Below are positions 37,749-52,300 of a DNA stretch of 64,000 nucleotides, one piece after another. The DNA is from Ascaris suum (lineage: Eukaryota > Nematoda > Chromadorea > Rhabditida > Ascarididae). Under the pieces are notes generated by a model. That model did no database searches. It was not told the DNA's origin and worked only from the letters and a program-made list of their open reading frames with translations. The DNA is taken from the NCBI GenBank assembly GCA_013433145.1, contig CM024170.1, forward strand, positions 8,753,366 through 8,817,365, written 5' to 3'. Position 1 is the stretch's first letter, and the number at the start of each line of letters is the position of its first letter. The translations under genes and the position numbers were made by a program.

Positions 37749-40033
37749 CATAGACGTTAGTATTCACCTTCAGAGTGCACAGTACGGTAGTGGTCCGTAC
37801 GCAGTGTGGTGCACGAGCTCAGCTCCGCTCGTGGTTCGCAACCGTGTGTCATCGTTCTATTCTGGAAGTTGACCCCGAGGCAAAGTTAGTAGGGATCGAT
37901 TCGTTTAGTTCGATACCGGAGTCCAAAGTCTGAATTTTGGACCTAACCCGATCGAAGCCTCTTTATTTTGGTGCAGACGTCTATCATTTTCATAAACTGA
38001 TGAAAATATCACGTGAACTTTTGAATTATTGCAATTACGTGAATTACTGCCAATGATTCATGGAAACGATCGTTGCGAATCAAACTATCACGATGGACCC
38101 GTTTCTTATCAACAGGTGTTTCTTATCAGTTGTGGACTGATTATGTGAGTTAACTGTTGCCGTTGATTAATCGTGTAGATGATGTGAAGGGCATTTCAGG
38201 AATGAAAACTTTATTAGAGTATAAGTGCATCACAAAGCAATGGTAGTTATAATGGTTGCACGATTCTCGACGTTTATATTTACAACAATGAAGTAATTGT
38301 ACGATGGGCGAAGTGCATCGCTCCCGAACTGCGCAATACGGCAGTTCTTCTTCATTCACACGTGAATGATGAGGAGTTCATGCAGAACATCACTCGATTA
38401 TTGCTCACCGTTCATTTACGCATTCCGCTATCGAATCGAGTTGTCGTTGCAACAGATCGCTGAATTAATATTTCACATTTACCTCAGCGATGTGCTAGAG
38501 ATGAGTTTTTAATAATCTATCAAAAGGTTTTAAATAAGGTGGACTCAGGGCAACATCACTCGACAATTTTAATTTCTGAGTGATGGGGTCTATATCGACG
38601 ATCCAAAGCTAAGAAGTATTTGCGATATTTTGATTCGATGTAAAGGGAGCAATAAATCCAGCTCACTGTTTCTCGAGAACTCAATAAGAAAGCAATCTGT
38701 TAAATGGTGATGCAACAGAGACGCGCTGCTGTGGCACTCGTGCAGTGAAGTGCATGTTGAACGAATGCGATAAGTGCAACAAAAAGCATCGTTAACAAGG
38801 TTTAAAAACATTGCAGGTCATGCTTCTCAGTCAACTATGTCACCACTTACTCACTGCTATCAGCAACTTTATTAACAAACTGAAAACTTAGCTCGAGCTT
38901 TTTTCTAGAGTCTGATGGTTGCAGTTTAAGTATTTTCATAACTAATTTTATATTGGTTGAACATCTACCAAGTGTTATTTAATAAGTACTACACCAAAAT
39001 CCAAATTCTGTAAGCTTTTACTACCGTCCATCAGAGCGCTGGTTTAGCCGTGATATTAGAGGTATAGCTATGACCCTGTAATTTTCGACTATGACCTCGA
39101 ATGTGTTGGATGTGTTTGAGTGCTGTTATGACTGTGAAATATGTGCAGTGAGGTTTACAACTGAGCTGTTTGAATGGTTTTGTGAGATGAAAGGCGGACA
39201 GAAGCGCAAAAGGTTTAATAGGACAACCACGAATACAAACGTTTGTCTGCGTGTCGCGGTTTTTAACCGGATCGGAGTCGTATCGTATCTTAAAGAGAAA
39301 CACACAGCGCTGAAAGAGTAGAGGAAACGCTGTCGGACGAGAGCAAAGAACACATGTCGACGGTGATCGCTTAAGAATCCACTTGAAAAACAGCTATGGA
39401 CTGAAGTAGGTATTATGTTGGGATATAACATCACAACTTGGCAGCTTGATATTTAGCCAGGAAGCTCAAGCACTAGGCGTCATAGGAAATGCCGAAACAT
39501 TATTTCATAATAAATTTTTGCCTTTAGCTTTGAAGAAGATTCCGATTTGGGGATTTTAATGGTCAGAGGATAATAACAGGAAATTGTGAAGGTGAATTAA
39601 TATTGCGTGAATGATATCCCATTTTGTTAATTAGCAGTACGATGATATCCCTCAAATGTTACTATACCCTCTTTAATCAACAATTTCGATAGAGCTAATT
39701 TTAACCCGACATTTACCCTAACATTCCTGGCTATATGCAAATGAGCATTTTCTACAAGTTGTTACGATACGAGTATATGTGCGTATGTGGATGAGGCAAG
39801 CTGATTGATGATGTCAGCTGGAAAAATTTTGTGAGGAAAATATGAAAATTGCGAATGCGCACAGCACGCGTCTCCACAACGCACACATTTACAGAATGCT
39901 GAATGAAATTGTTCGGAATGCTTTCCGAAAGAACAGCATCGAGCGATGATGGACAGATTCTAGTGAACAAGTTCGAGAACACGCAGATGACGATGATGAT
40001 TTACCACCGGACATGAGTACATTTGTGATGCAA

Positions 40034-40063
40034 AACACACACGCACGCACACACACACACACG
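40034..40063. repeat. CA/CG dinucleotide microsatellite
   Basis: Alternating AC units interrupted by two CG steps (ACACACACGCACGCACACAC and onward). A simple repeat just downstream of the filament gene's last exon. Confidence 0.9.
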
Positions 40064-40370
40064 AAAACAACACTTTGCGGTTGAAATGTGCGTAAAAACC
40101 ATCGAGAAAGCATTAAAAGACTACAAAATAATGCAAGAATATAAATGTGATCGCAGTGTACTGTTTGTAAATGTGTGCAGGCCTATTGATTTGTTGTGAA
40201 TAAATGACAAGATTAATGGTGTAAAGCACTTGAACCAGTGGAGTGCTGAAGGCACAAATTAAGTGTTAGAATTTGTGCGAAAATGAGCCTTCAATTTTGC
40301 AACTTCAAAAGAAAATAAACAGTCCGACTGCCGGAGTTATGCGCGGCGTACACACACTCTTTGCTTTCGT

Positions 40371-43300
40371 TTAGCTGATGGTATGGCTTGAACGTTGGAT
40401 ATGAGTGGCGCGCTCCTGAAAATTTCCCATAAATACTCAATAAAAATAATTCAAATGTTGGAAAAATTTTCCTAAAAGTTGGAAATAATATATAAAATTT
40501 CCAGGGCTAAAATGATTTTTAAATATTTTTATATGGAACTATCATTTGAAGTTTCATGATGGAGACTTTATTTGAGGCTACTGCAATTGTAAGAAGTGTT
40601 CGAAGTTTAGTTTTTGATTATTAGCAATCCCCTTCAGAATTATTTATTCGCTCTTCAACGAGCGAATTGCAAACCTCCCGCAATTAATCACATAAGCGTG
40701 CTAAGAGGTCACTAGGTCGGAATCGAACTAGGCCATCTCTCTCAAGAAATTGCACTCTTCGAGAAGACCGCAACGATCGCCATCTTATTTCGCGTAATTG
40801 TGCTTCGAATAGATAAACATCCGTTTTGGAATGTTTCGAGGGCCACAAATCGCCTCACTCATATGAGAATGTTATTTTCAGCTCTGAATGTTCATACAGC
40901 ACCGTTCAATTTCAGTGCGTTCCAGTGAAAAAATTTTCAATTTTCAGTAGCCATACATATCAGCACTTTCTGTTGGCTTTATTCACTGCTAATTTCTTGA
41001 GTGTTTTTGAAAACATTCCGATAAAAGTGAATGAAAATTTCAGGTGTTTATTCTTTATTCTATCGCAAGACTTTGTTCTTACCTCTCCTTCCCTGTTGAA
41101 AAGAATGGTTTGCACGTTGGATCCGGAGCCGAACGTGTCTTCCAAATCGAAGACCAATTGTTCCGGTGGGCTGTGAATTCCGCCTTGTCCACGCGCCCAA
41201 ATCTGCATAAATAAAATTGGATGCTTGAATTTAATACATAACAATGAATAATGAGTGCCTTCCGACACTAGTGCCTCAGGCAAAAATAAAACGAGTGCTT
41301 TCCGACATTTCCATGTCACGATATCACTATTTTTATTTGCCGACAGTTAAAAATGTTATGCGTGAGATGTACATAATTAAGTGAGTGATGCATCGCTCTA
41401 TTTAAATTCTAAATTAGAGACCTTAACCCCATCATGCCATAAATAAGCACACAATTTCGAAGAAAACACCTTCAGGAGATGACTTTCTTTTCAGTGGAAT
41501 CGCAAAAATAATAATTTCGGAAGTTGCTTAACGAATAGAACGATAACTGTATAATTTCTGATTATTAGTGTGACGCGGAAATATTCTCAAATTTGATTAG
41601 GATTTGGAACGGCTTTTTGTTGATATAATATAGACCTTGACAGATTTGCCCGGTCTGAGGATGAAATCTCTTGGGAGGGTATAAACGATTTCTCTCTTGC
41701 CATCGATCTTCCTCTTCAGTTTCCATTCGCCAATAGCCTCCTCCTTCGAGCGATGTGTATTCTCAAGTACCACATATCTACCATCCGGAGCCGTTTCCTA
41801 AATAAGCATTCAATTTATTTCAACACAAATATAATACGATTGATTAATTCCTATTATTACAAACAAAACAACTCTTCTGTTTGTCTCTCTGCATCTGGAT
41901 GATTTTTTATTCGTCACTGCTAAAAGCACACTTAATAAGCGTCCGATTCAACATTGTAATCGAGCTTGGCATTATTCAAAGCAACTATCATAGAAGCGGT
42001 GCTTGAGGATTTCTACAAACCGAAGAATACATAATCGAAGATCCGTCGAAGACCGTTTTCGTAATCGGAACAAGTACTGAGTCTAATAGAGGGAAAAAGT
42101 CTTCGTATCATAGCAGCTGTTTCTGTTATCTGCTGAAAGGAGCGTTCTCAGCTATTATATAGCCAAGAATTTTGTAAACGAAAATGAAGATATGTAATTA
42201 GCCATTGGAAGAAAAAATTTTTGGAGAGTGACTTCAGATTAAACGGTAATTTCGTTACCTGAATTGAGACATTTCCTTTCGCAGAGCGCTGGAATGACGT
42301 GCGGCTAGCAGTTTCTCCTTTAAGGACACGAAGGCTTTCTGGAAATATTTTCGTGTAACTGGAAGTGATTCTCTTTACAGCTACTGAATGTAGGCACTCA
42401 ACTTTAATGTGGAAAGGGAGGGAATGTAAGACTGTAGCTATACATCGATGAATGAATTCGCTGACCACAGCACTCTAGTTAGGTAGCTGGTTGAAGCGTT
42501 TCATGAGGCGTCTCCCTAAAAAATGTGATACACATCGAATGGTCGTCTTCAATCGATTTTTTCCCACAAAAAGTATTTTCTGAGTCGAAAAAAGGTCAGC
42601 TGATTTCTTCCAAAATCACTCGTCAACTGCAAATATGAAGTGAACACTTCAGTAAATGAAAACTGACGCTAAACACAACGGAAAGAATACCATATGGTGT
42701 AGAACGTATCACCGACATCACGAGACGAATGACGCAGAGGTCGGAGGGGATCAGAAAGTGAACATTGAATGACAGTGGCCACAATGTGCTGTTTACCTTC
42801 CATATTTTACAGAATGAAAAAAGCAAACTAGTTTTGGTGGCCTTTTAATGACATCAATTGCTGCATTCCATCAAATCTGCCACTTTTTAACATAACATTT
42901 CCTCAAGCATCGAGCTTCAATTTACCTTTTAGAAGAGAAACACTTGTGAAAGAATGCTCAAAAAGGAATGTCATCTGAACGTTTACTGCTGAATCGAGTC
43001 TCTTACTTCGTTATTGGCCAGTGCTTATTGCATAAACGATACTTCCTTTTGAAGCTGTTATAAGATGTAAGTTCGCGAAGTTCTTCAACAATATGTACTC
43101 AAAAAATACAACTATGAAAGGAGTTTGCATAAATGTTTCATTCGATGTTGATGTGTTTTCTATGCATTAATTGTATACCTAGGCTTGCGAAGGAATTGAG
43201 AATTTGAAAGAATAAGAGAAATGCAACAAACCAGTTTCATCAACTTGAGTGAGGCCATGGGTTTTAACGACTTGTTCAACAAGTTGGCGCAAGCCGGCAC

Positions 43301-46300
43301 GATTTTCTTCTCCTTCGAGCATCTTCCTGTAGATGGCGATTTCAGCATCCAACGTCTGCAATTCTCCTATTTATTATTCAACGTCTTATGCAAACTGAAA
43401 TCATTGTGAAAACGACACCTTTTATAGAATAGGAATTTTGACGCTCATGCTTCTAGAACACATCGTATCACATCTTGCAGAACGGTTAGTGATCTCGAAC
43501 TACTTCCATTTTTCACTGATTGTCTGCCTCTTAGATTAGAAGTGACAGTCTATCCCCATTCGACAAAAGTGACGTTCTCTATCCGCTGAGGTTGCTTTTC
43601 CTTTTGGTGACTCGTTCCTCTTTTCACACAATTGGATGATCTCTTTAATTCAAGAAATAGCTTGATGGCCATGTTTTATAGCGCGTCCACTCGTCAGAAA
43701 TGTTCAGTCCTTACTGAGTTTCTTCCACCACCAATTTGATTGAGATGCTTGATTTTTGATACTCTCATCAAAAATTTTCTCACTCGTTGGTTTTACTGAA
43801 CCGACCCATTGGAGGCGTTTTCGGTTTGTTTATATAGTCGCAATTTTCGCCACTTTGCCATTTTCGCCATATTATAATGTAAAGATATATATCATCGAGC
43901 AAATATTAGATAAATTCGTCGTGGTCAGTAAATTACAACGAAATGAATACAGTCATAGAACTAACCGCTTCAACGAAGAAGTCATCACAAAAATAAAAAG
44001 CTTTCGTCAATCGCAGGTTCGGTTAGGTCTTCGTTGATTTGCCCTACCGCTAGTTCATTTCGAATGATGTCTGCTTATCGTGCACTCTTTACCCAGTGGT
44101 CTCATGCTGGGCTTTTTTTCATCTGATACGCTACGAGTTTTCATTGAAAGCTTCTTGCTGCCTTCGCTTATGGTGCTTTCCAGAAGGCTTCAAAAAGATG
44201 GTGAACCTGTTTAGTGTCAAGAAGCATTTGCAACTCGAGCATGAGTGCTTGACATTCCTCGCGCATTTTGCGGATCTGCGCATCACGGTCATTGAGTGCC
44301 GCCTCGTATGAGCGTTGATCGTCTTCCAATTGGTAGTTCAATTCTTGAGTCTGCTTCTCCAGCAATGAATTCTGAAAGCATTCCATTAATTACGATCGTT
44401 CTTCTGATGATCGCAAGGACGTCGAAAATGGTATAAGTGCTCAAGCATTCAAATGCAGTTTCTTCTTTTTTTTGCTTTCTGATTTTGTTTGTCGTAAAAG
44501 CTTGATCCCTAAACAACTACATTGATAGCTAAAGTGCTGACTGGTTACGAGATGCGAGATGTCGATATTTGAACATTTTCAAAAGGACAGTAATGATCTG
44601 CAAAGAAAAAGAACGTAATGGAAGATGCAATGAACGTACACGTCCTTCTAGGTCGGCAAGCTTTCCGCGAAGATCGGTTAGCTGTACTCTGAGGCGTTTC
44701 ACCTCCTCCTTTGCGTAGTTCTGCTCAAGATTCTGGCGCGTTGATTGCGTCTGAATCTCTTGCACTTTAAGTTTGTACCATGACTCCATATCCGTACGAT
44801 TCACGTTGCAGATCTGTAAAGCAGCGTAGTATGTGAAAGCATAAGACTTGCTTGACCTTACTGCGCATCGTCGACGACTATTCCCTCGAAACAAAATGCA
44901 TCTGGAGGCTGATCGAAGGTTTTGGTTTATATCAAGCCACAAGAAGCGGCAGCTGTTTTATCTTTTGATCCCACTTCCCCTTTAGCAATTTTGCCGAACT
45001 TAAACGCCAAAATTTAATAAGCCGACGGTAAGCGGCACTCCTTTTAGAGGAGATCTAAGTAAGGGGCTGCATAGACAGCTGCATCATGTACCTGATCGTA
45101 TTCAGCACGAATATCGCGAATTGCGGAAGCGAGCTCGTTCTTGAAATACTCGCGATTTTCTGGGGTGGTGTCACGTGAAGCCATTGCTTGCAGTTCAGCG
45201 ATCTCCTGGTCGTGAACACGGCGCATGAAGTCGATCTCTTCAAGCAGTGTCTGAACCTGATTTTGGAAGTCAATGCGGTTCAGCGTCTCTTGGTCCAGGT
45301 CCTGCAAGCAACATTAATTGTTAATATTGCCTTTTCTATGAATCAACTGGCGCGAAGAAAATAACGATGCGAAGGAGGGAAAAAACTCTTGCGAAATATT
45401 TAAAAAAATACGCTTTGTTAAGCACTGTTTTTGGCGATAAAATTCTGCGTGTCAAGAGTGTTTTGAAACACTACGCAATCTTTCGCAATGTGAGGCCATA
45501 TTCTAAAAATGAAAAGAAAAATATAAAATGGAGGATGTCAATGATCACTAGTTGGTGCGAATAAGTTAACTGCGTTATTTCACTTACTGAGCGTGCTTTG
45601 GTAAGTTCATTTGCGAATTGCAGATTCTCTTTCTTGATACGGGCGATTTCCTCTTCAATGTTGGCGATGCGTCGACGAAGTAGATTGATTTCTGCTTCAA
45701 GACCCGATAGCTGGTTCTGCAATTACAAATAATTCCACTGCGATTATTACAATAGACAATCAACAACGTGATACGATATCCGTGTTGAATCACAGTACGT
45801 TTAAATTTTCCTGACTTACACTATTGTCAAATTACCTTCAGACTACTACTTGAATGATGTACTATGTGGACAAACAAAAATGAATGAAAGGGAATGAAAC
45901 TTAAAATTTTCATTTCCGCACTAAGCATGAGCTTTCAGAAAATACTAAGGTTTAATGGTTGATTTTTCAGTTCAGAGTAAAAATCATTTGAATAGCAGAA
46001 TAAATATGGAGGCCAAAATATAATAAACTAACGAGAAGTTCATCAATACGATCTCTGTCGATTTGGTGTCCGCGCAGTGCATCCTCGTATCTGAAATAAG
46101 CTTCCAATTAGCTAACTCCAGAAGCAACGGGTATGATTAGAACTTTATAAGTTGCAAGTAATAGACCTCACATCATTTCCGATCCTAGGATGATCTTATC
46201 TCATAATAGTAAACACTGAAATAATCAGGCAGACCACTTATATAAAATATGCGCATCATTTTATAAATAAAGAAATTATAATCGATTTAATGAGATCCAT

Positions 46301-49300
46301 TTTTCCACTAATTCCGTGATTTTTGTTTTTTGCAAACTTTGCAATTTGTAAAATTTCCATGCACTGATTTCGCCTGGTTTACAAAGACCCTCTTCAAGCA
46401 ATCAACAATCGATTTATTAGGCGAAAATGAATTATCATCCTAACTCAGTAATTATTGGGGAATATGGAAGCATTCGTTGATACTACAATAGATTTTCCTA
46501 TATGAAGAAACATATTTTGTGAAGAGTGAAATAATAGAATTTTATAATAATATCTATTTCGACGATATCATTGAGCAGGCGGAACATACTTGCGTCTGTA
46601 CTCCGATAGTTCGTCAAGAAGTTTTCTGATTTCTTTCTCGAGCTCTTCGCGCTGTCGATTCGTGTCGTTGACAAGTTTGCGCGCTTCCTTAAAAAATTTC
46701 AAATTCTTATGGGACTTAAAATGAGGAAGGGGTTTCTATTGGACGTACTGCTTCGCGGCATGATTAAAATACATCCGATCGAACTGAAAATCGCTGAGTG
46801 GTTTATTTTTGTTCTGATAGGGAATACTTCGACTCCTGCTTCGAATTCTTATATTTCGAGTTTTACATTATATTTTGATAGGGAATTCTAATAACAACTA
46901 CTGGGCTCTGCATACTTCGATCTAGCGTTGATCTAGACACATTTACATCGGTGCATACTTCCTCTTATTTATAGGAAGCTAAAATCCGCGGAGATTGCTA
47001 AACAACTGACTAACTAGATCACTGCAAAAAATTGTCCATTTTATTAAATAAGGCTATTACTGAATAAGTATTTTATTGAAGCAGTTCATAAAAACTAAGC
47101 TAACACTCGGACGATACAACGAATATATCAAAAACACATCCACCTTTAACTTCGTCCTTCAAAACACCACCAAAACGTTGAACATTTGAGAAAGTTCGTC
47201 GTTAATCGCTCCTAAAGAGCCATAAGCACAAAACACCCCTTGTTTGAAGGTAATTTTTGAAATAGGTTAGTTCACTACAGCAGCCGATGAAAAGTGCAAA
47301 AATAATTCAGAGGTTAATATTAGTGTATGCATCGAAGTTCGAGATTTTGGCACGACGCACCTGCAGTTCTCCTTCATACATCGCTCGCACGCTGAGCGTA
47401 TCTTTGCCCCAACGACCACGGAGCAGGTCCAAGTCAGCGGCCAATTTGCGGTTCTGAGCTTCCAGGAAACGCACCTAAAATAAACGCTCCCTAATCATAA
47501 GCACGTTACATAGGGTTATACCCAGATTCGACCATTATCACTGGCAGTTTCTTGACGTTCACGACTACAAGAAAACAACTAGCTTCCAACTTTATAAATG
47601 AAGTGCATTAAATAGGACGATAACGAATAAAACGTAATGCTCATAAAGGTCTCATTGTGCGAAGTAATTTTGTAACGTGAAAGCTTTCAGAGCAACTTTT
47701 GTGAGATGCATACTACTACGCACATAAGCATTCATAAGGAGATGGGTGAAGTTGTATGATTGTTCCGGCAACTATTTTCGGAACATTTTGTCAGTGACGA
47801 ATAGTAATGAATAAAGCGGCCAATTCATATAAAGAACTATGAGGGTCGAAATTTTTGAAGGATGCACACTGGTCACCACCCTTCACTTTTTTCGGCTTTT
47901 TAAAATACATTGTTTTCTAACGTCGAAAACTCTTTCAAAAAATAAGTAGCACGTTTATCAGCAAATAACAAAACTAGCGACCACAAACCTTCTCGATGTA
48001 TGAAGCCAAGCGGTCATTCAGGTCACTCATTTCTTTCTTTTCCCTTTCGCGGGTATCACGGATTGTTGAGGCGGCATTCTGACCGAATGGTGAAAGACCA
48101 CTGCTGTGAATTGATGAAGATCCGATCTCAGTGACAGTCTTCAGAATACGACCGCCACCTGATGCTAAATATCCGTATGTTCACCTCTTATAGCCCCAGA
48201 AAGCATCTCTTAAAATTACTGCTAAAACAACTGAATTCAAATGTAAATCGATAGATTACCCGAATGAATAAAACACTTGATATTATCACCAAGAACAACA
48301 TTTTTCCCATTTAATTCGTAGGATTTGGATTGTGCTTGCTGCATTTGCACCTGCATTTATGATCCAAGCGGCGCTCTAGACAACCTTGAATCCTAAAACC
48401 GCTTCCAATTTACCATTAGTGCGGTCAGTATCATCGCAAAAATCATTTTTTCGTATTACATCGAGTTTGCCAACTTTCTACAGGATGGAAATCAAGCTCG
48501 GTAGCAAAATGAAGAAGGAATAGAGGAAAAAGCGAGCAGTTCACGTTAACTGAAATAAAATTTAAAAGAAACTGAAAAATGGAGGGAAGAATTCATGTCA
48601 AATGCTATACAATTAAACGAATCAATCAACCTCTTAGAAAACTATTTACTCTTCGCTCGGAGGTTTTTATTGCAAGAAGTTTTTTCTCGATCGAATCTCA
48701 TTTACAATTTGTGTTTCTTGGTGGAACGAAAATGCAGTGCAAAAAAAGCGGACGGTAACCATATTTGACGAAACACATCAAAACTTTTATTGAGAGTATT
48801 CAACGACGTCTATTCATATACTCTGCTGTATTACTTAAATGCAATATGAGCAAATTAGGAACACTAATATGGGGTTCTCAAAATTCAGCTCCACATGGCC
48901 AGCCACTATTACTTTGGGACAGTCATATATGTCTTGAATTTATTTACTTATTTGGCATTGCCATGTCGCTGGGAAAGAATATGAAAGAGTCTGAATATAT
49001 AAATGCATCGCAAAGTCGAGAAAGTCGGGACCGAAGTAATTAAAAATCGATAGGGGAAAGTGAAATGAACGAAAAGTCGAAACGAGTCACATCTGTAAAA
49101 GTTTTCTTCCATATAAAATACAGCTTACACATGGAACCGAATGGAGTCATAGAAATACTGGAGCCGATGGCGCGGTTATAACCTGGACGAGCAGCGATTG
49201 TACTGCGATACTCCGGCAGCGGTACCTGGTCCATGCTGCTGAAAATTCATCGTCTCCATGCAACGAACTCTATGGATCTTTAGTAAAATAAACCAGCACA

Positions 49301-52300
49301 TGCGCCATTTAGCTTGAAACAATAGTAAATGCGGAGACCCGTTTAACGATTTCGCAGCGTACGTTCGAACTGCACTCTGAAGCCTAACTGCCTATGTGAC
49401 TTGTGCCTCGGATGAAAGAAAACGAAGAAAGTTCCCTCTGTAAAGATATCAGGGAACATTTTCAAACACGAGAACAGCACTGAACCTGATACTTCTCCAG
49501 TTATTCGTTCCAGACTATTCTTGATAATAATCACAAACGCTGACACCTTCGGAATCCTTCCTTATTGATATTTCACCATTCCATTATCTATGCTTCGCCC
49601 AACAATCGATGTGGAAGAGGACCCAAACAGAAACTCAGGGTAATTGAATTATAGAAAACGTTCCAAAACGATACATTTTTAGGCACTGCATCGACGAATT
49701 TGATTAGTTCAGAGGAAACGAACAAGCAGACGATTCGATAAATGAGTGATGCAATGGTCGGAAGAAAGAAACTTAGGTCTGTGTGTGAGTTCATTTATGA
49801 TGAGTATGATGGCTACTGCATTTGCAGCTCTTAACCAGAAACTTTTTTCGCTCTGCCAAATCGTTACAGCATCCCACTCGAAATCTGTTTCAGAGTTACG
49901 TAGATTTAAATACCTTACTTGAAGCACCCATTTTTCTAGCGTCATAATCAATATGCTCTCACAACCAAATATTCCAGAAAATGAAACCACTGTAATAAGG
50001 AGCATAAGGTAGAAACATATCAAGGAAATAGCATCCGACCGTTACAGCACTACTTCTTGCTACTCCAACAGTACTGGAGGAGCGTATTCTTTTAAGACTG
50101 CATCCACAAAGACGAACGTCACTGCAAGCAGGAGATTTGTTTTTATATAAGCGATGTGCGAAGACTTTGCTATCTGACCGCGAGTGTACTTTGTCTTAGG
50201 TACTTAGATACGAAAATATATTACGGTAGTCCGCTAAACCTAACATCGATTTCCATATGGCAGAGTGCTGCACCGAACAATTTGCGCTAAGTTTAAGCAC
50301 TATGTAATGAATCAACGCTCATAAGTGTAGCTCCTCTCTATTATGGCCTATGCCTCAAACCTATAGATTATATTCAATGAATGCTCGTGGAGTTTTTGGA
50401 AGCAAAAGAAAGCTCTCAATATTGCACATATAATAATACATAACAGCGTTACTGAAATTTTAGAAAAAAACAACATGAGAGAAAATCACCGAAAATATGC
50501 ATAGGAGGATAGTTATAATAATGAGAGGAATTGTTTAGAAAATTCGAACGTTATGAAGAAATATACTTGCAAAAGAAAGAGGAAATGAAAAAACCCGTTG
50601 ACGAACAAATGTAATTTTCACCTTTCACTTTTATAGAACTTCGAGCTTTCAGTTCATATTGAATTACCCTTATTGCCACCCGTGCTGTTCAGTGCACTTT
50701 ATTTTCCTACTGCATAAATATAAGAAACGAAATGATATTGTGAGAAGAATGAGAGAAAAAATCATTGCTTCTCGGTCAATTCCTGCTATTCACGCAGATC
50801 TTTTATTTTATTACAAATCTCTCCACGAAATTTCCTAACCCCCCCCCCCCCTCCCTACCCCCAAGACCTTTCTGAAGAAATACAACACTTCATTCATCTC
50901 TATAACTTATGCCATATCATGTCTTCTGCCTTCTTACAATAGACAAAATGTTGCAGAAAAGCAGAAAACAAGATAACGTTCAAGTACTAACCCATAAGTT
51001 GGTCTTCTAAAGAGTACAATAAATCGGGGAATTCATTCTGTGGCAGTGGCTTCACTAAATATTAAAGCTGTAGCGAAATATCCTTTGTTTCATCACTAAT
51101 AGTCATAAAATGCAAGCGTGGATGTGGCAACTTTCGGTTAGGATTTCAAATCGTAATCTGAGATCGCTGAACAATTCAAAGTAAAGATCCGTTGTTCAAT
51201 ACAGAAGCAACGAATCTGATATGATTCTTTTGTGTAACAGATCAGAATTTGTATGTCTATGCTAGGAAAGGGATTATTGTTTGATGATTTACAGAAAGAA
51301 GTTTCATCTGATCGTAATTCCTTTAGTTAGCCGACGGATAAGCCAAATAGCTGGAAGATCAGTTTCTTATGAAAGCGCAGAAAATGTATTTCCGTTTTTG
51401 CGAAGAAATATTCGATCAGGATTAGCCGTGAACGCGAGTGAAGGCCGATGAATAAGTGAGGAGGAAGATGAAGTGCTACTAGCGGGCACATGAAGAAAGT
51501 AAAGTTGATCTTCGCGAACACATACAGGATTAGATGCTTTAAAGTTGAACATCACTGACAACAAATTCATCAGTAAAGAACCATTAAAGGACACAAGAAA
51601 TTGTAAATGATAAACAGGTAAAGCGACAATCCACAATACGCAGAGGCGGGATTATGGCCGGAAATGCCGAAATTTGCGAGATTACGAGCATGAAATGTGT
51701 TCAGCAATCGTTTTCAACAAATTGTTTCGCCTCATGGTTTAAATAATGTGCCGAAATACCGGAAAAAACAATCAGAGACCCTCTCTCCGTCGACGGCACC
51801 TGTAAGGCTTCAGCTGAGAGCAAAAACAGCATCTGTGATGCGATCTGAGAGAAGAACAGCCATCAAATGGCATATAGAGTGGGCACGCAATTTTCCGATG
51901 CAGACAGCATAAAATGAAACGCTTCGAGTGAGGCATCGACTGGGCCCACAAAAAAATGACTAGGACGGCAGCACGCGAGAGGGTGTTAGTCTGGGGATAA
52001 GCAAAGCGAAGTCTCCGCTAGAGACGGCTGGCTGTCCAATGCGTGTCCCTAGCAAGCAAGCGTCAATACCCGTTCGCCTAGCGTCAATGCACAATAGCGA
52101 CAGCATTCAGATGGCCACTGCACATGCGTCCTATTCATAGATGTGTCCCACAAATAAGGGTGTAATGCCCGAATAGTTGTGTGTAGCGCAAACTAAGCTG
52201 GCTTAAATGAATCATACAATCGCGTTTTTCAACGAAACACAGCACGCCCCACCAGCGCTCTCACATCCAACAAACCACTCTTGTGCCTGGAAACCTGGAC

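Larger units (their letters stand above)
36454..40370. other. Downstream flank of the filament gene; repeats and GC-rich patch
   Basis: Holds two local duplications (37136-37255 and 37566-37748), a CA-type microsatellite (40034-40063) and a GC-rich patch at about 37765-37935. That patch is open on both strands (plus: SILEVDPEAKLVGIDSFSS to a stop at about 37934; minus: TLDSGIELNESIPTNFASGS after a TTCAG acceptor). No gene could be assigned. Confidence 0.4.

Noticed and set aside
40715..40729. tRNA gene on the minus strand
   Set aside because: The B box is good but the T-stem does not pair and no cloverleaf can be drawn; listed only as a possible SINE fragment.
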